Assembly: GCA_905339295.1 (NCBI GenBank)
Contig: CAJPFI010000021.1
Span: forward strand, 248,001 to 312,000
Direction: 5' to 3'
Length of the DNA: 64,000 nucleotides
DNA from: Burkholderiales bacterium
GTDB lineage: Bacteria; Pseudomonadota; Gammaproteobacteria; Burkholderiales; Casimicrobiaceae
This document shows, one piece after another, positions 52,740 to 62,839 of the stretch. How positions within the stretch are numbered: position 1 is the first letter of the stretch; each line of letters begins with the position of its first letter. Both the position numbers and the translations under genes were made by a program. Under the pieces are notes generated by a model. That model had not been told where the DNA came from, searched no databases, and saw only the letters and a program-made list of their open reading frames with translations.

Positions 52740-53975
52740 TCATCGCCGCGCATGCCCGCGCACGAACGCGTCGACGCGGCGGACGCCTTCGGCGATCGCC
52801 TCGGTCGACGCCGCGTACGAGAAGCGGATGTGCTGGCCGTCGCCGGGAACCCGGCGGCCGAAATGGATGTCGGCCAGCACCGCGACGCCCGCCTCGTGCA
52901 GCAGGCGCTTGCGGAACGCCTCCGAGTCGTCGCAGCCGGTGATCCGGCACGCCTCGGTGACGTTGGGCCACGCGTAGAAGGCCCCGCCCGGCGTCCTGCA
53001 GGTCACGCCCGGCACGCCGTTCAGCAACCCGACGATGAAGTCGCGCCGCTCGAGGAAGCTCGCGCGCATCGCCTCGGCGGCGTCCTGCGGGCCGTTCACC
53101 GCCTCGACGGCCGCCCACTGCGAGATCTGCGACGCGCACGAGTCGGTGTTGGTGATCCAGCGGGTGAACACCGGTGCGAGCGTCCGGTTGGCGGCGAAGC
53201 CGATGCGCCAGCCGGTCATCGCCCAGGTCTTCGAGGCGCCGTCGCAGATCACGGTGCGCTCGAGGAGCCCCGGCCGCGTCGCGATCGAGTCGAACGCGCC
53301 GTCGTAGGCCAGCCGCGAGTAGATCTCGTCGGCGAATACCCAGATGCGCGGGTGCCGCTCGAGGATCGTGGCGATCGCGTCCAGGTCGGCCTTGCGCAGG
53401 ATCCCGCCGGTGGGGTTGTGCGGCGTGTTCAGGATGACGAGGCGGGTCCGCGGCGTGATCGCCGCCTCGAGCTCGGCAGGGTCGAACGCGAAGTCGCGCG
53501 ACTCGCGCAGGAACACCGGCACCGGCACCGCGCCGTTGGCGTGGATCTGCGATTCGTAGATCGGGAATCCCGGCACCGGGTAGATCACCTCGTCGTCCAC
53601 GCCGTAGTCGGTCACCGAGGCGACCGTGTAGGCGATGAACGGCTTGGCGCCCGCGCCGACGACGACGTCGTCCGCGGCGATCGCGAGGCCGCGCCGGGCC
53701 CCCATGTCGCGCGCGGCCGCCGCGCGCAGCTCGTCGATCCCGGCCGACGGCGTATAGCCGTGCCTGCCCGCGCGGATCGCGGCGATCGCGGCTTCCTGCA
53801 CGTTCGGCGGCGTCGGGAAGTCCGGCTGGCCGATGCAGAACGAAACGATGTCGGCGCCGCCGCGCACGAGCGCGTTGACCTCGGCCAGCACGACGAAGGC
53901 GTTCTCGGTACCCAGCGACTCGGCGCGCCGCGACAGCGGCGGGACGGTCGCGTGCGGCGAGCGCGGCGCGTTCAT
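52740..53975 (-). CDS. PLP-dependent class I/II aminotransferase
   Basis: The 411-residue enzyme has FCIGQPDFPTPPNVQEAAIA near residue 45, ILNTPHNPTGGI near 185, FADEIYSRLAYDG near 217 and CDGASKTWAMTGWRIGF with the PLP-binding Lys near 248. This is the fold type I aspartate/aromatic aminotransferase pattern; the substrate is not clear. The ATG overlaps the lutB stop (ATGA). It is unusual inside a lut operon. Pyruvate made by LutABC could be its amino acceptor or product, which is inference only. Confidence 0.88.
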   Translation of the reverse strand: MNAPRSPHATVPPLSRRAESLGTENAFVVLAEVNALVRGGADIVSFCIGQPDFPTPPNVQEAAIAAIRAGRHGYTPSAGIDELRAAAARDMGARRGLAIAADDVVVGAGAKPFIAYTVASVTDYGVDDEVIYPVPGFPIYESQIHANGAVPVPVFLRESRDFAFDPAELEAAITPRTRLVILNTPHNPTGGILRKADLDAIATILERHPRIWVFADEIYSRLAYDGAFDSIATRPGLLERTVICDGASKTWAMTGWRIGFAANRTLAPVFTRWITNTDSCASQISQWAAVEAVNGPQDAAEAMRASFLERRDFIVGLLNGVPGVTCRTPGGAFYAWPNVTEACRITGCDDSEAFRKRLLHEAGVAVLADIHFGRRVPGDGQHIRFSYAASTEAIAEGVRRVDAFVRGHARR

Positions 53976-55393
53976 GGCAAGTCCCCCCCGCGGCGGCGCG
54001 CCGCGTAAAGCTCCCGGAACGTCCGCCCGGCCGGGGCCGGCATGTCGCGTCCCCTCGTCCATCCGCCCCCAAGCGGCAGGCGCCGGATCATCCCGTTGCC
54101 GCCGCGCAGCAGCCGCAGCGCGCGCACGCCGACGCGCGACACGGTCGCGTAGAGCGACGGCCGACGCGCGAGCCATGCCCACGCCCTCATGCCGGCGCGC
54201 TCGCTCCAGGGGCGCAACTCGCGCGCGAACGCCTGCTCGCGCAGCTTGCGCTGCAGGTCGGGCAGCGGGATCTTCACCGGGCATACGACGCCGCACTGGT
54301 TGCACATCGTCGAGGCGGCGGGCAGGTCGTGCGCGTTCTCGAGCCCGACGTACATGGGCGTGAGGATCGAGCCGATCGGGCCCGGGTAGACCCAGCCGTA
54401 TGCCTGCCCGCCGACCGCCTGGTAGACCGGGCAGTGGTTCATGCACGCGCCGCAGCGGATGCAGCGCAGCGCCTCGCGCACCTCGCTCGCGAGCACGCCG
54501 GTGCGCCCGCCGTCGACGAGGATGAAGTACATGTGCTGCGCGCCGTGGTACTCGCCCTCGCCCCGTACGCCGGTCAGAAGGTCGACGTAGTTCGAGATCG
54601 ACTGGCCGGTCGCCGAGCGCGGCAGCAGGCGCATCAGCGTCGCCACGTCCTCCAGCGTCGGCACGATCTTCTCGATGCCGGAGATCGCCACGTGCACCTT
54701 CGGCAGCGTCGTCACCAGCGACGCGTTGCCCTCGTTGGTGACGAGCACGACCGATCCGGTCTCCGCGACGAAGAAGTTGCCGCCCGAGATTCCCATGTCG
54801 GCGGTCAGGTAATGCCGGCGAAGGACCGCGCGCGCCTCGAGGCACAGCTCCTCGATGCCGTCCTTGCGCGGCGTGCCGTGCCTGCGGTGGAAGAGCTCGG
54901 TCACCTCCTCCTTCGACTTGTGCAGGGCGGGGCCGACGATGTGCGACGGCGGCTCGTAGCCGTTGATCTGCAGGATGTACTCGCCGAGGTCGGTCTCGAC
55001 GACCTCGAGCCCCGCCTCCTCGATCGCGAGGTCGAGCGCGGACTCCTCGGAGACCATCGACTTCGACTTGACGATCTTCCTCGCGCCGTGGCGGAACGCG
55101 ATCTCGAGGACGAGGCGGTTGATCTCGTCGGGCGTCTGCGCCCACAGCACCGTCGCCCCACGGGCCGTCGCGTTCGCCTCGAACAGCGCGAGCCACGCAT
55201 CCAGGTCGTCGAGCGCGCGCTGCCGGATCGCGCGGCCGGCCTCGCGGGTGGCCTCGAAGTCGTCGAGCTCGGTGATCGCGGCGCGGCGCTTCGCGACGAA
55301 CTTGCCCTTGATCTTCTGAAGGTTGCGCTGGAGCCGCTCGTCGCCGAGCTTCTCGTGCGCGCGCTTCCTGAAGTGCATCGACGCGACCTGCAT
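53972..55393 (-). CDS. lutB: Lactate utilisation iron-sulfur protein B
   Basis: The 473-residue protein has the LutB/YkgF N-terminal domain (RARKIVKSKSMVSEESALD-type region near 105) and two ferredoxin motifs, CIRCGACMNHCPVYQ near residue 305 and CNQCGVVCPVKIP near 355. These bind two [4Fe-4S] clusters. It follows lutA in the same direction with a 39-base gap and is translationally coupled to the aminotransferase. Confidence 0.94.
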   Translation of the reverse strand: MQVASMHFRKRAHEKLGDERLQRNLQKIKGKFVAKRRAAITELDDFEATREAGRAIRQRALDDLDAWLALFEANATARGATVLWAQTPDEINRLVLEIAFRHGARKIVKSKSMVSEESALDLAIEEAGLEVVETDLGEYILQINGYEPPSHIVGPALHKSKEEVTELFHRRHGTPRKDGIEELCLEARAVLRRHYLTADMGISGGNFFVAETGSVVLVTNEGNASLVTTLPKVHVAISGIEKIVPTLEDVATLMRLLPRSATGQSISNYVDLLTGVRGEGEYHGAQHMYFILVDGGRTGVLASEVREALRCIRCGACMNHCPVYQAVGGQAYGWVYPGPIGSILTPMYVGLENAHDLPAASTMCNQCGVVCPVKIPLPDLQRKLREQAFARELRPWSERAGMRAWAWLARRPSLYATVSRVGVRALRLLRGGNGMIRRLPLGGGWTRGRDMPAPAGRTFRELYAARRRGGDLP

Positions 55394-55432
55394 GCGACGC
55401 CTTCGGTCAGCCCCGGACCGCGCCGCGGCGCG

Positions 55433-56161
55433 TCACGGCTGCACGCCCGCCAGCACTTCGGCCACGTGCAGCACCTGCGTCGACGCGTGGCCGCGCCGAC
55501 GCAGGCGCCCCTCGATGTTCAGCATGCAGCCCAGGTCCCCCAGCACGAGGGCGTCGGCGCCGCTCGCCTCGACGTGGCGGCACTTGTCGTCCGCGAGGCG
55601 CGACGAGATCTCGCCGAACTTGAGCGAGAACGTCCCGCCGAAGCCGCAACAGGTCTCGCACTCGGTCATCTCCGCCAGCGTGAGTCCGGGCACGGCCGCG
55701 AGCAGCGCGCGCGGCTGGGCCTTCACGCCCAGCTCGCGCAGCCCGGCGCAGCTGTCGTGGTAGGTGACGGTCCCGTCGAAGCGGCCGGACACGGACTCGA
55801 CCCCGAGCACGTCCACCAGGAACTGCGTGAGCTCGTAGGTCTTCGCGGCGAGACGCTCGGCGCGTGCCTTCCACGCCGGGTCGCCGGACAGGAGCTCCGG
55901 ATAGTGCGTGCGCACCATGCCGCCGCACGAACCGGACGGGGCGACGACGTAGTCGAACTCCTCGAACTCGGCGACGAACTTGCGCGCCAGCGCGATCGCG
56001 TCGGGCCGGTCGCCCGAGTTGTACGCGGGCTGGCCGCAGCAGGTCTGGCGCCCGGGAACGACGGTCTCGACGCCCGGCCGGTCGAGAAGCTTCAGCGCGG
56101 CGAAGCCGATCGACGGCCGCATCATGTCCACGAGGCAGGTGACGAACAGACCGACGCGCAT
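55433..56161 (-). CDS. lutA: Lactate utilisation iron-sulfur protein A
   Basis: The 242-residue protein has two CCG domains, QTCCGQPAYNSG near residue 40 and CETCCGFGGTFS near 168, typical of LutA/GlpC-like proteins. These cysteine clusters bind Fe-S and probably contact LutB. It is the first gene of the lut operon and starts 61 bases after nuoN; whether it shares the nuo transcript is unknown. Confidence 0.94.
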   Translation of the reverse strand: MRVGLFVTCLVDMMRPSIGFAALKLLDRPGVETVVPGRQTCCGQPAYNSGDRPDAIALARKFVAEFEEFDYVVAPSGSCGGMVRTHYPELLSGDPAWKARAERLAAKTYELTQFLVDVLGVESVSGRFDGTVTYHDSCAGLRELGVKAQPRALLAAVPGLTLAEMTECETCCGFGGTFSLKFGEISSRLADDKCRHVEASGADALVLGDLGCMLNIEGRLRRRGHASTQVLHVAEVLAGVQP

Positions 56162-56222
56162 GGCGATCCGATGGTAGCACGGCCGCCGCCGCTCCCGGCG
56201 CCCCGGGCGCGACGCCCGGCGC

Positions 56223-57662
56223 TCAGAAGTACGACTGGGTGACGGCCAGCGTGCACAGCCCCATCAGGTACTGGGGCAGGATGCCGAGGACGAGCAGCGC
56301 GATGCCGTTCGCCGACAGCAGCGCGCGGGCGTCGCCCCGCGCGACGATCGGCGAGTCGTCGACCGGGTCGTCGAAGTACATCAGCTTGACGATGCGCAGG
56401 TAGTAGAAGGCGCCGACCACCGAGGTCAGCACGGCGACCACGGCGAGCCAGACGAAACCCTGGTTGACGGCCGCCTCGAGGACCGCGAACTTCGCGTAGA
56501 AACCGAGCGTGGGCGGCACGCCGGCGAGCGAGAACATCACGAGGAGCATGATGAACGCCCACCACGGCGAGCGGCGGTTGAGCCCGCGGAAGTCCTCGAT
56601 CAGGTCCGCCTCGAAGCCCTCGCGCGACAGCAGCAGGACCACGCCGAAGGACGCCAGGCTCGTCAGCACGTACGCGACCGTGTAGAACAGCGCGGCCGAG
56701 TAGCCGTTCAGGTCCGCGGCGAGGAAGCCCATCAGCATGAAGCCCATGTTCGCGATTGTCGAGTACGCGAGCATGCGCTTGATGTTGGACTGGGCGATCG
56801 CGACCAGGTTGCCGAGGACCATCGACAGGAGCGCGAGAACGACGAGCATCCCCTGCCAGTCGAACTCGAGGCCCTTGAGCGCCCCCGCGAGCACGCGCAG
56901 CGTGAACGCGAACGCCGCGAGCTTGGGCGCGGTCCCGATCAGGAGCGTCACCGCCGTCGGGGCGCCGTGGTACACGTCGGGCACCCACATGTGGTAGGGC
57001 ACGACCCCGAGCTTGAACGCGATGCCCGACACGACGAACACGAGCCCGAACGCGAGCAGCGTGCGGTTGCCCTGCCCGCCCAGCGTCGCCTCCGCGACCC
57101 GGTCGAGGTCGACCGAGCCGGTCGCGCCGTAGATCATCGAGACGCCGTAGAGCAGCATCCCGGACGCCAGCGCGCCCAGAACGAAGTACTTCATCGCCGC
57201 CTCGGACGGCGCGCTCGAGTCGCGCTGCATCGCGACGAGCGCGTAGAGGGACAGCGACATCAGCTCGAGCCCGAGGTAGACCGTGAGGAAGCTGCCCGCC
57301 GACATCATCACCATCATGCCCAGCAGCGCGAACAGCGTCAGCACGAACATCTCGCCGCGGAACAGGCCGCGCGCCATCAGGTAGGCGCGCGAATAGAACA
57401 GCATCAGCGACACGGCGACGAGCGCGAACAGCTTGAGCACGTCGGAAAGCATGTCGTCGACGACCATGCCCGAGAACGCGCGCACGGGGGCGACCTGCGC
57501 GGTCGCCACGACGATCCAGATCGTGGCCAGCAGCGCGAACTGCGTGAGCCAGAAACTCACGTGGCGCTTCGCCTGCGGGACGAACAGGTCGGCGATCAGG
57601 ATCACGCACGCCGAGACCAGGACGGCGATCTCGGGCAGGATGGCGTTCAGCTCGGTCTTCAT
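56223..57662 (-). CDS. nuoN: NADH-quinone oxidoreductase subunit N
   Basis: The 479-residue membrane protein is a Mrp-antiporter-like proton-pumping subunit of complex I, with about 14 hydrophobic segments. Recognised segments include VYLGLELMSLSLYALVA, the Lys in GIAFKLGVVPYHMWVPDVYH and LLSMVLGNLVAIAQSNIKRM. It is the last gene of the nuo operon. Confidence 0.95.
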   Translation of the reverse strand: MKTELNAILPEIAVLVSACVILIADLFVPQAKRHVSFWLTQFALLATIWIVVATAQVAPVRAFSGMVVDDMLSDVLKLFALVAVSLMLFYSRAYLMARGLFRGEMFVLTLFALLGMMVMMSAGSFLTVYLGLELMSLSLYALVAMQRDSSAPSEAAMKYFVLGALASGMLLYGVSMIYGATGSVDLDRVAEATLGGQGNRTLLAFGLVFVVSGIAFKLGVVPYHMWVPDVYHGAPTAVTLLIGTAPKLAAFAFTLRVLAGALKGLEFDWQGMLVVLALLSMVLGNLVAIAQSNIKRMLAYSTIANMGFMLMGFLAADLNGYSAALFYTVAYVLTSLASFGVVLLLSREGFEADLIEDFRGLNRRSPWWAFIMLLVMFSLAGVPPTLGFYAKFAVLEAAVNQGFVWLAVVAVLTSVVGAFYYLRIVKLMYFDDPVDDSPIVARGDARALLSANGIALLVLGILPQYLMGLCTLAVTQSYF

Positions 57663-57678
57663 CGGCGTTCCGGGCGGC

Positions 57679-59151
57679 TCAGAGCTTGCTCTTCGCGACG
57701 AGGGCGAGCAGGTCGACGACCGAGACGTGCATCACGTCGACGAGGGGCTTCGGCCAGATGCCCATCGCCAGGACCGCGGCGGCGAGGGTCGCGAGAAGCC
57801 AGAACTCGCGGCGGTTCAGGTCCGCGAGCGCGGCGACCCCGGCGCCGGCGACCGCGCCGAAGATCACGCGCTTGACCATCCACAGCGTGTACGCGGCGCC
57901 GAGGATCAGCGTCACCGCGGCGGCGAAGCCGAGCCACGGGTTCGCCTTCACGGCCGCCAGGATCACCAGGAACTCCCCGACGAAGCCGGACGTCCCCGGA
58001 AGGCCCGCGTTGGCCATCGCGAACAGCACGGCGAACGCCGCGAACTTCGGCATCGTGTTGACGACGCCTCCGTAGTCGGCGATCTGGCGGCTGTGCATCC
58101 GGTCGTAGAGCACGCCGACGCACAGGAACATCGCGGCCGACACGAAGCCGTGCGAGATCATCTGGGCGAGCGCGCCCTCGACGGCGAGCGGGCTGAACAG
58201 GAAGAAGCCCAGCGTCACGAATCCCATGTGCGAGATCGACGAATACGCGATCAGCTTCTTCATGTCGGCCTGGACGAGCGCGACGAAGCCGATGTAGATC
58301 ACCGCGATCAGCGACAGCGTGATCACGAAGCCCGACAGGTAGCGGCTCGCGTCGGGCAGGATCGGCAGGATGAAGCGGATGAACCCGTATGCGCCGATCT
58401 TGAGCGTGATGGCGGCCAGGATCACCGAGCCGCCGGTCGGCGCCTCGACGTGGGCATCCGGCAGCCACGTGTGCACCGGCCACATCGGCACCTTGACCGA
58501 GAAGGCGAGGAAGAACGCGACGAAGAGCGCGATCTGGACCGGCAGCGACAGGGGCGCCCGGTACCAGTCGTGAAGCGCGAAACTCTCGGTCACGTTGTAC
58601 AGGTAGACGAGCGCCACCAGCATCAGGAGCGAGCCGAGCAGCGTGTAGAGGAAGAACTTGATCGCCGCGTACACGCGCCGCGGCCCGCCCCACACCCCGA
58701 TGATCAGGTACATCGGGATCAGCATCGCCTCGAAGAACACGTAGAACAGCACGCCGTCCATCGCGGCGAACGCGCCGTTGATGAGGCCGGACATGATCAG
58801 GAACGCGGCCATGTACTGGGCGACGCGCGACTGGATCACCTCCCAGCCGGCCCACACGACGAGCAGCGTCATGAGGCTGTTCAGGATCACGAACAGCACC
58901 GAGATGCCGTCCACGCCGAGGAAGTACCAGACGTCGAAGCGCGGGATCCACTCGCCGCGCTCGACGAACTGCAGCGCCGACGTGCCGGTGTCGAAGTGGA
59001 CGAACAGCGGCAGCGTGACCAGGAAGCCCGCGACCGCCCCGGCGAGCGCGACCCAGCGCGCCCGCGGCGCGTCGCTTTCGCGGTGGAGCACCAGCACCGC
59101 GAGGCCGGCGAGGATGGGAACCCAGATCGAGAGCGAGAGGTACGGGATCAT
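57679..59151 (-). CDS. nuoM: NADH-quinone oxidoreductase subunit M
   Basis: The 490-residue antiporter-like subunit has LLGSLLMLVALVYLY, the FSVKVPMWPVHTWLPDAHVE segment with the key Lys and Glu, and IYIGFVALVQADMKKLIAYS. It translocates protons in complex I. It lies 16 bases from nuoN in the same operon. Confidence 0.96.
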   Translation of the reverse strand: MIPYLSLSIWVPILAGLAVLVLHRESDAPRARWVALAGAVAGFLVTLPLFVHFDTGTSALQFVERGEWIPRFDVWYFLGVDGISVLFVILNSLMTLLVVWAGWEVIQSRVAQYMAAFLIMSGLINGAFAAMDGVLFYVFFEAMLIPMYLIIGVWGGPRRVYAAIKFFLYTLLGSLLMLVALVYLYNVTESFALHDWYRAPLSLPVQIALFVAFFLAFSVKVPMWPVHTWLPDAHVEAPTGGSVILAAITLKIGAYGFIRFILPILPDASRYLSGFVITLSLIAVIYIGFVALVQADMKKLIAYSSISHMGFVTLGFFLFSPLAVEGALAQMISHGFVSAAMFLCVGVLYDRMHSRQIADYGGVVNTMPKFAAFAVLFAMANAGLPGTSGFVGEFLVILAAVKANPWLGFAAAVTLILGAAYTLWMVKRVIFGAVAGAGVAALADLNRREFWLLATLAAAVLAMGIWPKPLVDVMHVSVVDLLALVAKSKL

Positions 59152-59164
59152 CGTGATCGCCCGC

Positions 59165-61168
59165 CTAGTAGCCGACCCACCAGGTCAGGAGCGCGAAGAC
59201 GCCCACGATCATCGTGAATGCGTAGTGGTAGACGTAGCCGGACTGCAGGTGGCGCACCAGCGCCGAGGCGAGGCCGACGACCTTCGCGGTGCCGTTGACG
59301 AAGAAGCCGTCGATCACGTCCCGGTCGCCGGTGTCGGACAGGATGCGCCCGACGAGGCGCGAGCCGCCGGCGAAGAACCAGTCGTTGAAGCGGTCGGCGT
59401 AGTACTTGTTGTCGAGCAGCGTGTAGACCGGGCCGGCCAGCTTCCGCAGCCGTTCCGGCAGCGCCGGGTTCGCCAGGTAGCAGTACCACGCCGCCGCGAT
59501 GCCGGCGAGCGCGAGCCAGAACGGCGCCGACGTCACGCCGTGCAGGAGGAAGTCCGTCACGCCGTGCCACTCGCGGCCGAGCGCCGCCAGCACGTCGTGC
59601 TGCGGCAGCACGACGATCGACGCGCCGAAATGCCCGCCGAACAGCATCGGCTCGATGTACGCCCAGCCCGCGTAGACCGACGGGATCGCGAGCAGCACGA
59701 GCGGGACCGTCACGACCCAGGGGCTCTCCTTCGGCGGGTGGTCGGCGTCGACGCCGTGGTGCGTGTCGTCGTGGCCGTGGCCATCGCCGTCGTGCGCCGG
59801 CTCCGCCCAGCGCGGCTTGCCGTGGAACGCGAGGAACAGCATCCGGAACGAGTAGAACGCGGTGATGAACACGCCGGCCATCACCGCGACATACGCATAG
59901 CCGTGCCCGGGGACCGTCGACAGGTGCACCGCCTCGATGATCGCGTCCTTCGAGAAGAATCCGGCGAACGGCGGGATGCCGGCGAGCGCGAGCGACCCGA
60001 CGACCGCCGTGGCCCACGTCACCGGCATGAACCTGCGCAGGCCGCCCATCCTGCGCAGGTCCTGCTCGTGGTGCATCGCGATGATCACCGAGCCCGCGGC
60101 GAGGAACAGGAGCGCCTTGAAGAACGCGTGCGTCATCAGGTGGAAGATGGCGGCCGAGTACGCCGAGACGCCGAGCGCGACGGTCATGTAGCCGAGCTGC
60201 GAGAGCGTCGAGTAGGCCACGACGCGCTTGATGTCGTTCTGCACGATGCCGAGGAACGCCATGGACAGCGCGGTCGTCGCGCCGATCACCGTGACCACCG
60301 ACAGCGCGGTCTGCGACAGCTCGAACAGCGGGCTCATGCGCGCGACCATGAAGATTCCGGCCGTGACCATCGTCGCCGCGTGGATCAGCGCGGAGATCGG
60401 CGTCGGGCCTTCCATCGAGTCGGGCAGCCACACGTGCAGTGGCACCTGCGCGCTCTTCCCCATCGCACCGACGAACAGGCAGATGCAGGTCACCGTCATC
60501 AGCGACCAGGCCGCATCGCCCCAGATCGCGATCGTCGTCCCGGCGAGCTGCGGCGCCTTCGCGAACACCGTCGCGTAGTCGAGCGATCCGGCGTACGCCA
60601 GCACGAGGCCGATCCCGAGGACGAAGCCGAAGTCGCCGACGCGGTTCGCGAGAAACGCCTTCAGGCTCGCGTAGTTCGCGGTGGGGCGCTCGTACCAGAA
60701 GCCGATCAGCAGGTACGACACGAGGCCGACCGCCTCCCAGCCGAAGAAGAGCTGCAGGAAGTTGTTGCTCATGACCAGCATGAGCATCGAGAACGTGAAC
60801 AGCGAGATGTAGCTGAAGAAGCGCGTGTAGCCGGGGTCGTCGGCCATGTAGCCGATCGTGTAGACGTGCACCATCAGCGACACGAAGCTCACGACCAGCA
60901 TCATCGTGACCGTCAGCGGATCGATCAGGAAGCCGATCGAGAACGAGAGGTCGCCCGACGCGAGCCACGTGTAGACGTCGCCATTGAAGACGTTGCCGGC
61001 CTGCACGTCGCGCCACGCGACGATCGACGCGAGGAACGACACGGCGACGCCGAGGATGCACAGCCAGTGCGACGCCGCGCGACCAAGCCTCGGCCCCCAG
61101 AGGCCCACGACGACCGACGCGACGAGGGGCGCCAGCGCGACGACCAGGGCCAGTGTCTTGATGTCCAT
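59165..61168 (-). CDS. nuoL: NADH-quinone oxidoreductase subunit L
   Basis: The 667-residue subunit has the antiporter core (LFFGWEAVGLVSYLLIGFWY, AMGKSAQVPLHVWLPDSMEG, SMAFLGIVQNDIKRVVAYST) and a C-terminal lateral helix region. A loop near residue 455 is rich in His and Asp (HDGDGHGHDDTHHGVDADH); it may bind metal and is unusual for the position. It is followed by nuoM. Confidence 0.96.
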   Translation of the reverse strand: MDIKTLALVVALAPLVASVVVGLWGPRLGRAASHWLCILGVAVSFLASIVAWRDVQAGNVFNGDVYTWLASGDLSFSIGFLIDPLTVTMMLVVSFVSLMVHVYTIGYMADDPGYTRFFSYISLFTFSMLMLVMSNNFLQLFFGWEAVGLVSYLLIGFWYERPTANYASLKAFLANRVGDFGFVLGIGLVLAYAGSLDYATVFAKAPQLAGTTIAIWGDAAWSLMTVTCICLFVGAMGKSAQVPLHVWLPDSMEGPTPISALIHAATMVTAGIFMVARMSPLFELSQTALSVVTVIGATTALSMAFLGIVQNDIKRVVAYSTLSQLGYMTVALGVSAYSAAIFHLMTHAFFKALLFLAAGSVIIAMHHEQDLRRMGGLRRFMPVTWATAVVGSLALAGIPPFAGFFSKDAIIEAVHLSTVPGHGYAYVAVMAGVFITAFYSFRMLFLAFHGKPRWAEPAHDGDGHGHDDTHHGVDADHPPKESPWVVTVPLVLLAIPSVYAGWAYIEPMLFGGHFGASIVVLPQHDVLAALGREWHGVTDFLLHGVTSAPFWLALAGIAAAWYCYLANPALPERLRKLAGPVYTLLDNKYYADRFNDWFFAGGSRLVGRILSDTGDRDVIDGFFVNGTAKVVGLASALVRHLQSGYVYHYAFTMIVGVFALLTWWVGY

Positions 61169-61227
61169 CGCGTCAGGGCCCCGTGGCCCGCGGGCGGCCG
61201 GACGGCGTCGATTGTCCCGTCATCGCG

Positions 61228-61548
61228 CTAGCCCTTCAGCTGGCCGAGGTCCTCGACGTCGATCGAGCCGACGTTGCGGAACAGCAGCACGAGGATCGCC
61301 AGCCCGATCGCGGACTCCGCGGCGGCGACGGTGAGGATGAAGAACACGAACACCTGCCCGGTCATGTCGCCCAGATGGTGGCTGAACGCGACGAAGTTGA
61401 GGTTGACGGCGAGCAGCATCAGCTCGATCGCCATCAGCAGGATCAGCACGTTCTTCCGGTTGAGGAAGATGCCCACCACGCTGATCGCGAACAGCATCGC
61501 GGCCAGGATCAGGTAGTGCGCCAGCGTGGGCGCGGCCATGAATGACAC
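61228..61548 (-). CDS. nuoK: NADH-quinone oxidoreductase subunit K
   Basis: The protein has three hydrophobic helices and [16 protein letters not shown], which has the conserved Glu of NuoK. The [18 protein letters not shown] segment is also typical. The start may be ATG 61548 (106 residues) or ATG 61536. It helps form the proton path of complex I. Confidence 0.94.
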   Translation of the reverse strand: MSFMAAPTLAHYLILAAMLFAISVVGIFLNRKNVLILLMAIELMLLAVNLNFVAFSHHLGDMTGQVFVFFILTVAAAESAIGLAILVLLFRNVGSIDVEDLGQLKG

Positions 61549-61600
61549 GTCGCTTCTCCCCGTTTCCGCGCCCCCGCTTCCGCGGCGGCGCGCCTTTCTG

Positions 61601-62197
61601 TCAGCCGTCGCGCTTCTCCGCCGGCATCTCGAGCAGCCGGACGCGGTCCTCGCGCCGGACCTTCACCTGCGCGCCCGGGTCCTGCACCTTCGCTCCCCTG
61701 CGCCGGCGGTAGGTGAGCGCGATCGCCGCGACGATCGCGACGAGCAGCAGCACCGCCGCGAGCTCGAACGGATACACGTAGTCCACGTACAGCAGCCGGC
61801 CGAGCGCCTGCGTGTTGCTGCCGGCGGGGAGCGAGCCGGCGCTGCCCGCGCCCGCGGTGCCCGCCACGATCACCAGCACCATCTCGAGCAGCACGAGGAG
61901 CCCGACCGCCGCGCCGACCGGCAGGTAGCTCCGGAAGTCCCGCCGCAGGTCCTCGAAGTTGACGTCGAGCATCATGATGACGAACAGGAACAGCACCATC
62001 ACCGCGCCGACGTAGACCAGCACCAGCGTGATCGCGAGGAACTCCGCGCCCAGCAGGAGCCAGATCGCCGCCGCCGTGAAGAACGAGAGCACCAGCCACA
62101 GCGCCGCGTGCACCGGGTTCCTCACGGTGATCACGCACAGCGCCGCGAACACGAGGATCGCGGCGAAGACGTAGAAGACGGCGGTCGAGAACAGCAT
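61601..62197 (-). CDS. nuoJ: NADH-quinone oxidoreductase subunit J
   Basis: The 198-residue protein has five hydrophobic helices, including [20 protein letters not shown], the NuoJ signature, and a charged C-terminal tail ([20 protein letters not shown]). It sits between nuoI and nuoK as in other bacteria. Confidence 0.94.
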   Translation of the reverse strand: MLFSTAVFYVFAAILVFAALCVITVRNPVHAALWLVLSFFTAAAIWLLLGAEFLAITLVLVYVGAVMVLFLFVIMMLDVNFEDLRRDFRSYLPVGAAVGLLVLLEMVLVIVAGTAGAGSAGSLPAGSNTQALGRLLYVDYVYPFELAAVLLLVAIVAAIALTYRRRRGAKVQDPGAQVKVRREDRVRLLEMPAEKRDG

Positions 62198-62342
62198 CGG
62201 GGCAGGCGGCGGGAGGTCGGGAGGGGAATCGGGTCGGACGGTGCAGGCGGCGGCCTCGGTCCGGGCGCCGCGGGCCGGCTGTGCCGGTCGGGGCGCGCGC
62301 CGCGTCGCCTATCGCCAGTGTCCCGTCCCCCTCCTCCCCGCG

Positions 62343-62834
62343 TCAGCGATACCGGGCATCTTCCGCGCGATCCGCGGCGATCTGCGCCTCGTGGCGGTCG
62401 CCCACCGCGAGGAGCATGTCCTTCGTGTAATGGAGGTCGCCGCGCCGCTCGCCGTGGTACTCGAGCACGCGCGTCTCGACGATCGAGTCGACCGGACAGC
62501 TCTCCTCGCAGAAGCCGCAGAAGATGCACTTGGTGAGGTCGATGTCGTAGCGCGTCGTGCGGCGCGTGCCGTCGGCGCGCTGCTCGGACTCGATCGTGAT
62601 CGCGAGCGCGGGACAGACCGCCTCGCACAGCTTGCAGGCGATGCAGCGCTCCTCGCCGTTCGGGTAGCGGCGCAGCGCGTGCAGGCCCCGGAAGCGCGGC
62701 CCCTGCGGCGTCTTCTCCTCCGGGAACTGGACGGTGATCTTGCGCGCGAACATGTGCCGGCCGGTGAGCATGAGCCCCCGCCCCAGCTCGAGCAGGAGCC
62801 AGGTCTGCAGGAAATCGCGGACGCGCTGCATCAT
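62343..62834 (-). CDS. nuoI: NADH-quinone oxidoreductase subunit I
   Basis: The 163-residue ferredoxin-like subunit has two [4Fe-4S] motifs, [12 protein letters not shown] near residue 65 and [19 protein letters not shown] near 104, which carry electrons towards quinone. The first codons are a double ATG (62834 and 62831). It lies five bases after nuoH. Confidence 0.96.
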   Translation of the reverse strand: MMQRVRDFLQTWLLLELGRGLMLTGRHMFARKITVQFPEEKTPQGPRFRGLHALRRYPNGEERCIACKLCEAVCPALAITIESEQRADGTRRTTRYDIDLTKCIFCGFCEESCPVDSIVETRVLEYHGERRGDLHYTKDMLLAVGDRHEAQIAADRAEDARYR

Positions 62835-62839
62835 GGCGG

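Noticed and set aside
57433..59217. 594-codon plus-strand frame opposite nuoM/nuoN
   Set aside because: Shadow of the nuo genes, rich in Arg/Asp/Glu/His, without start signal or domain.
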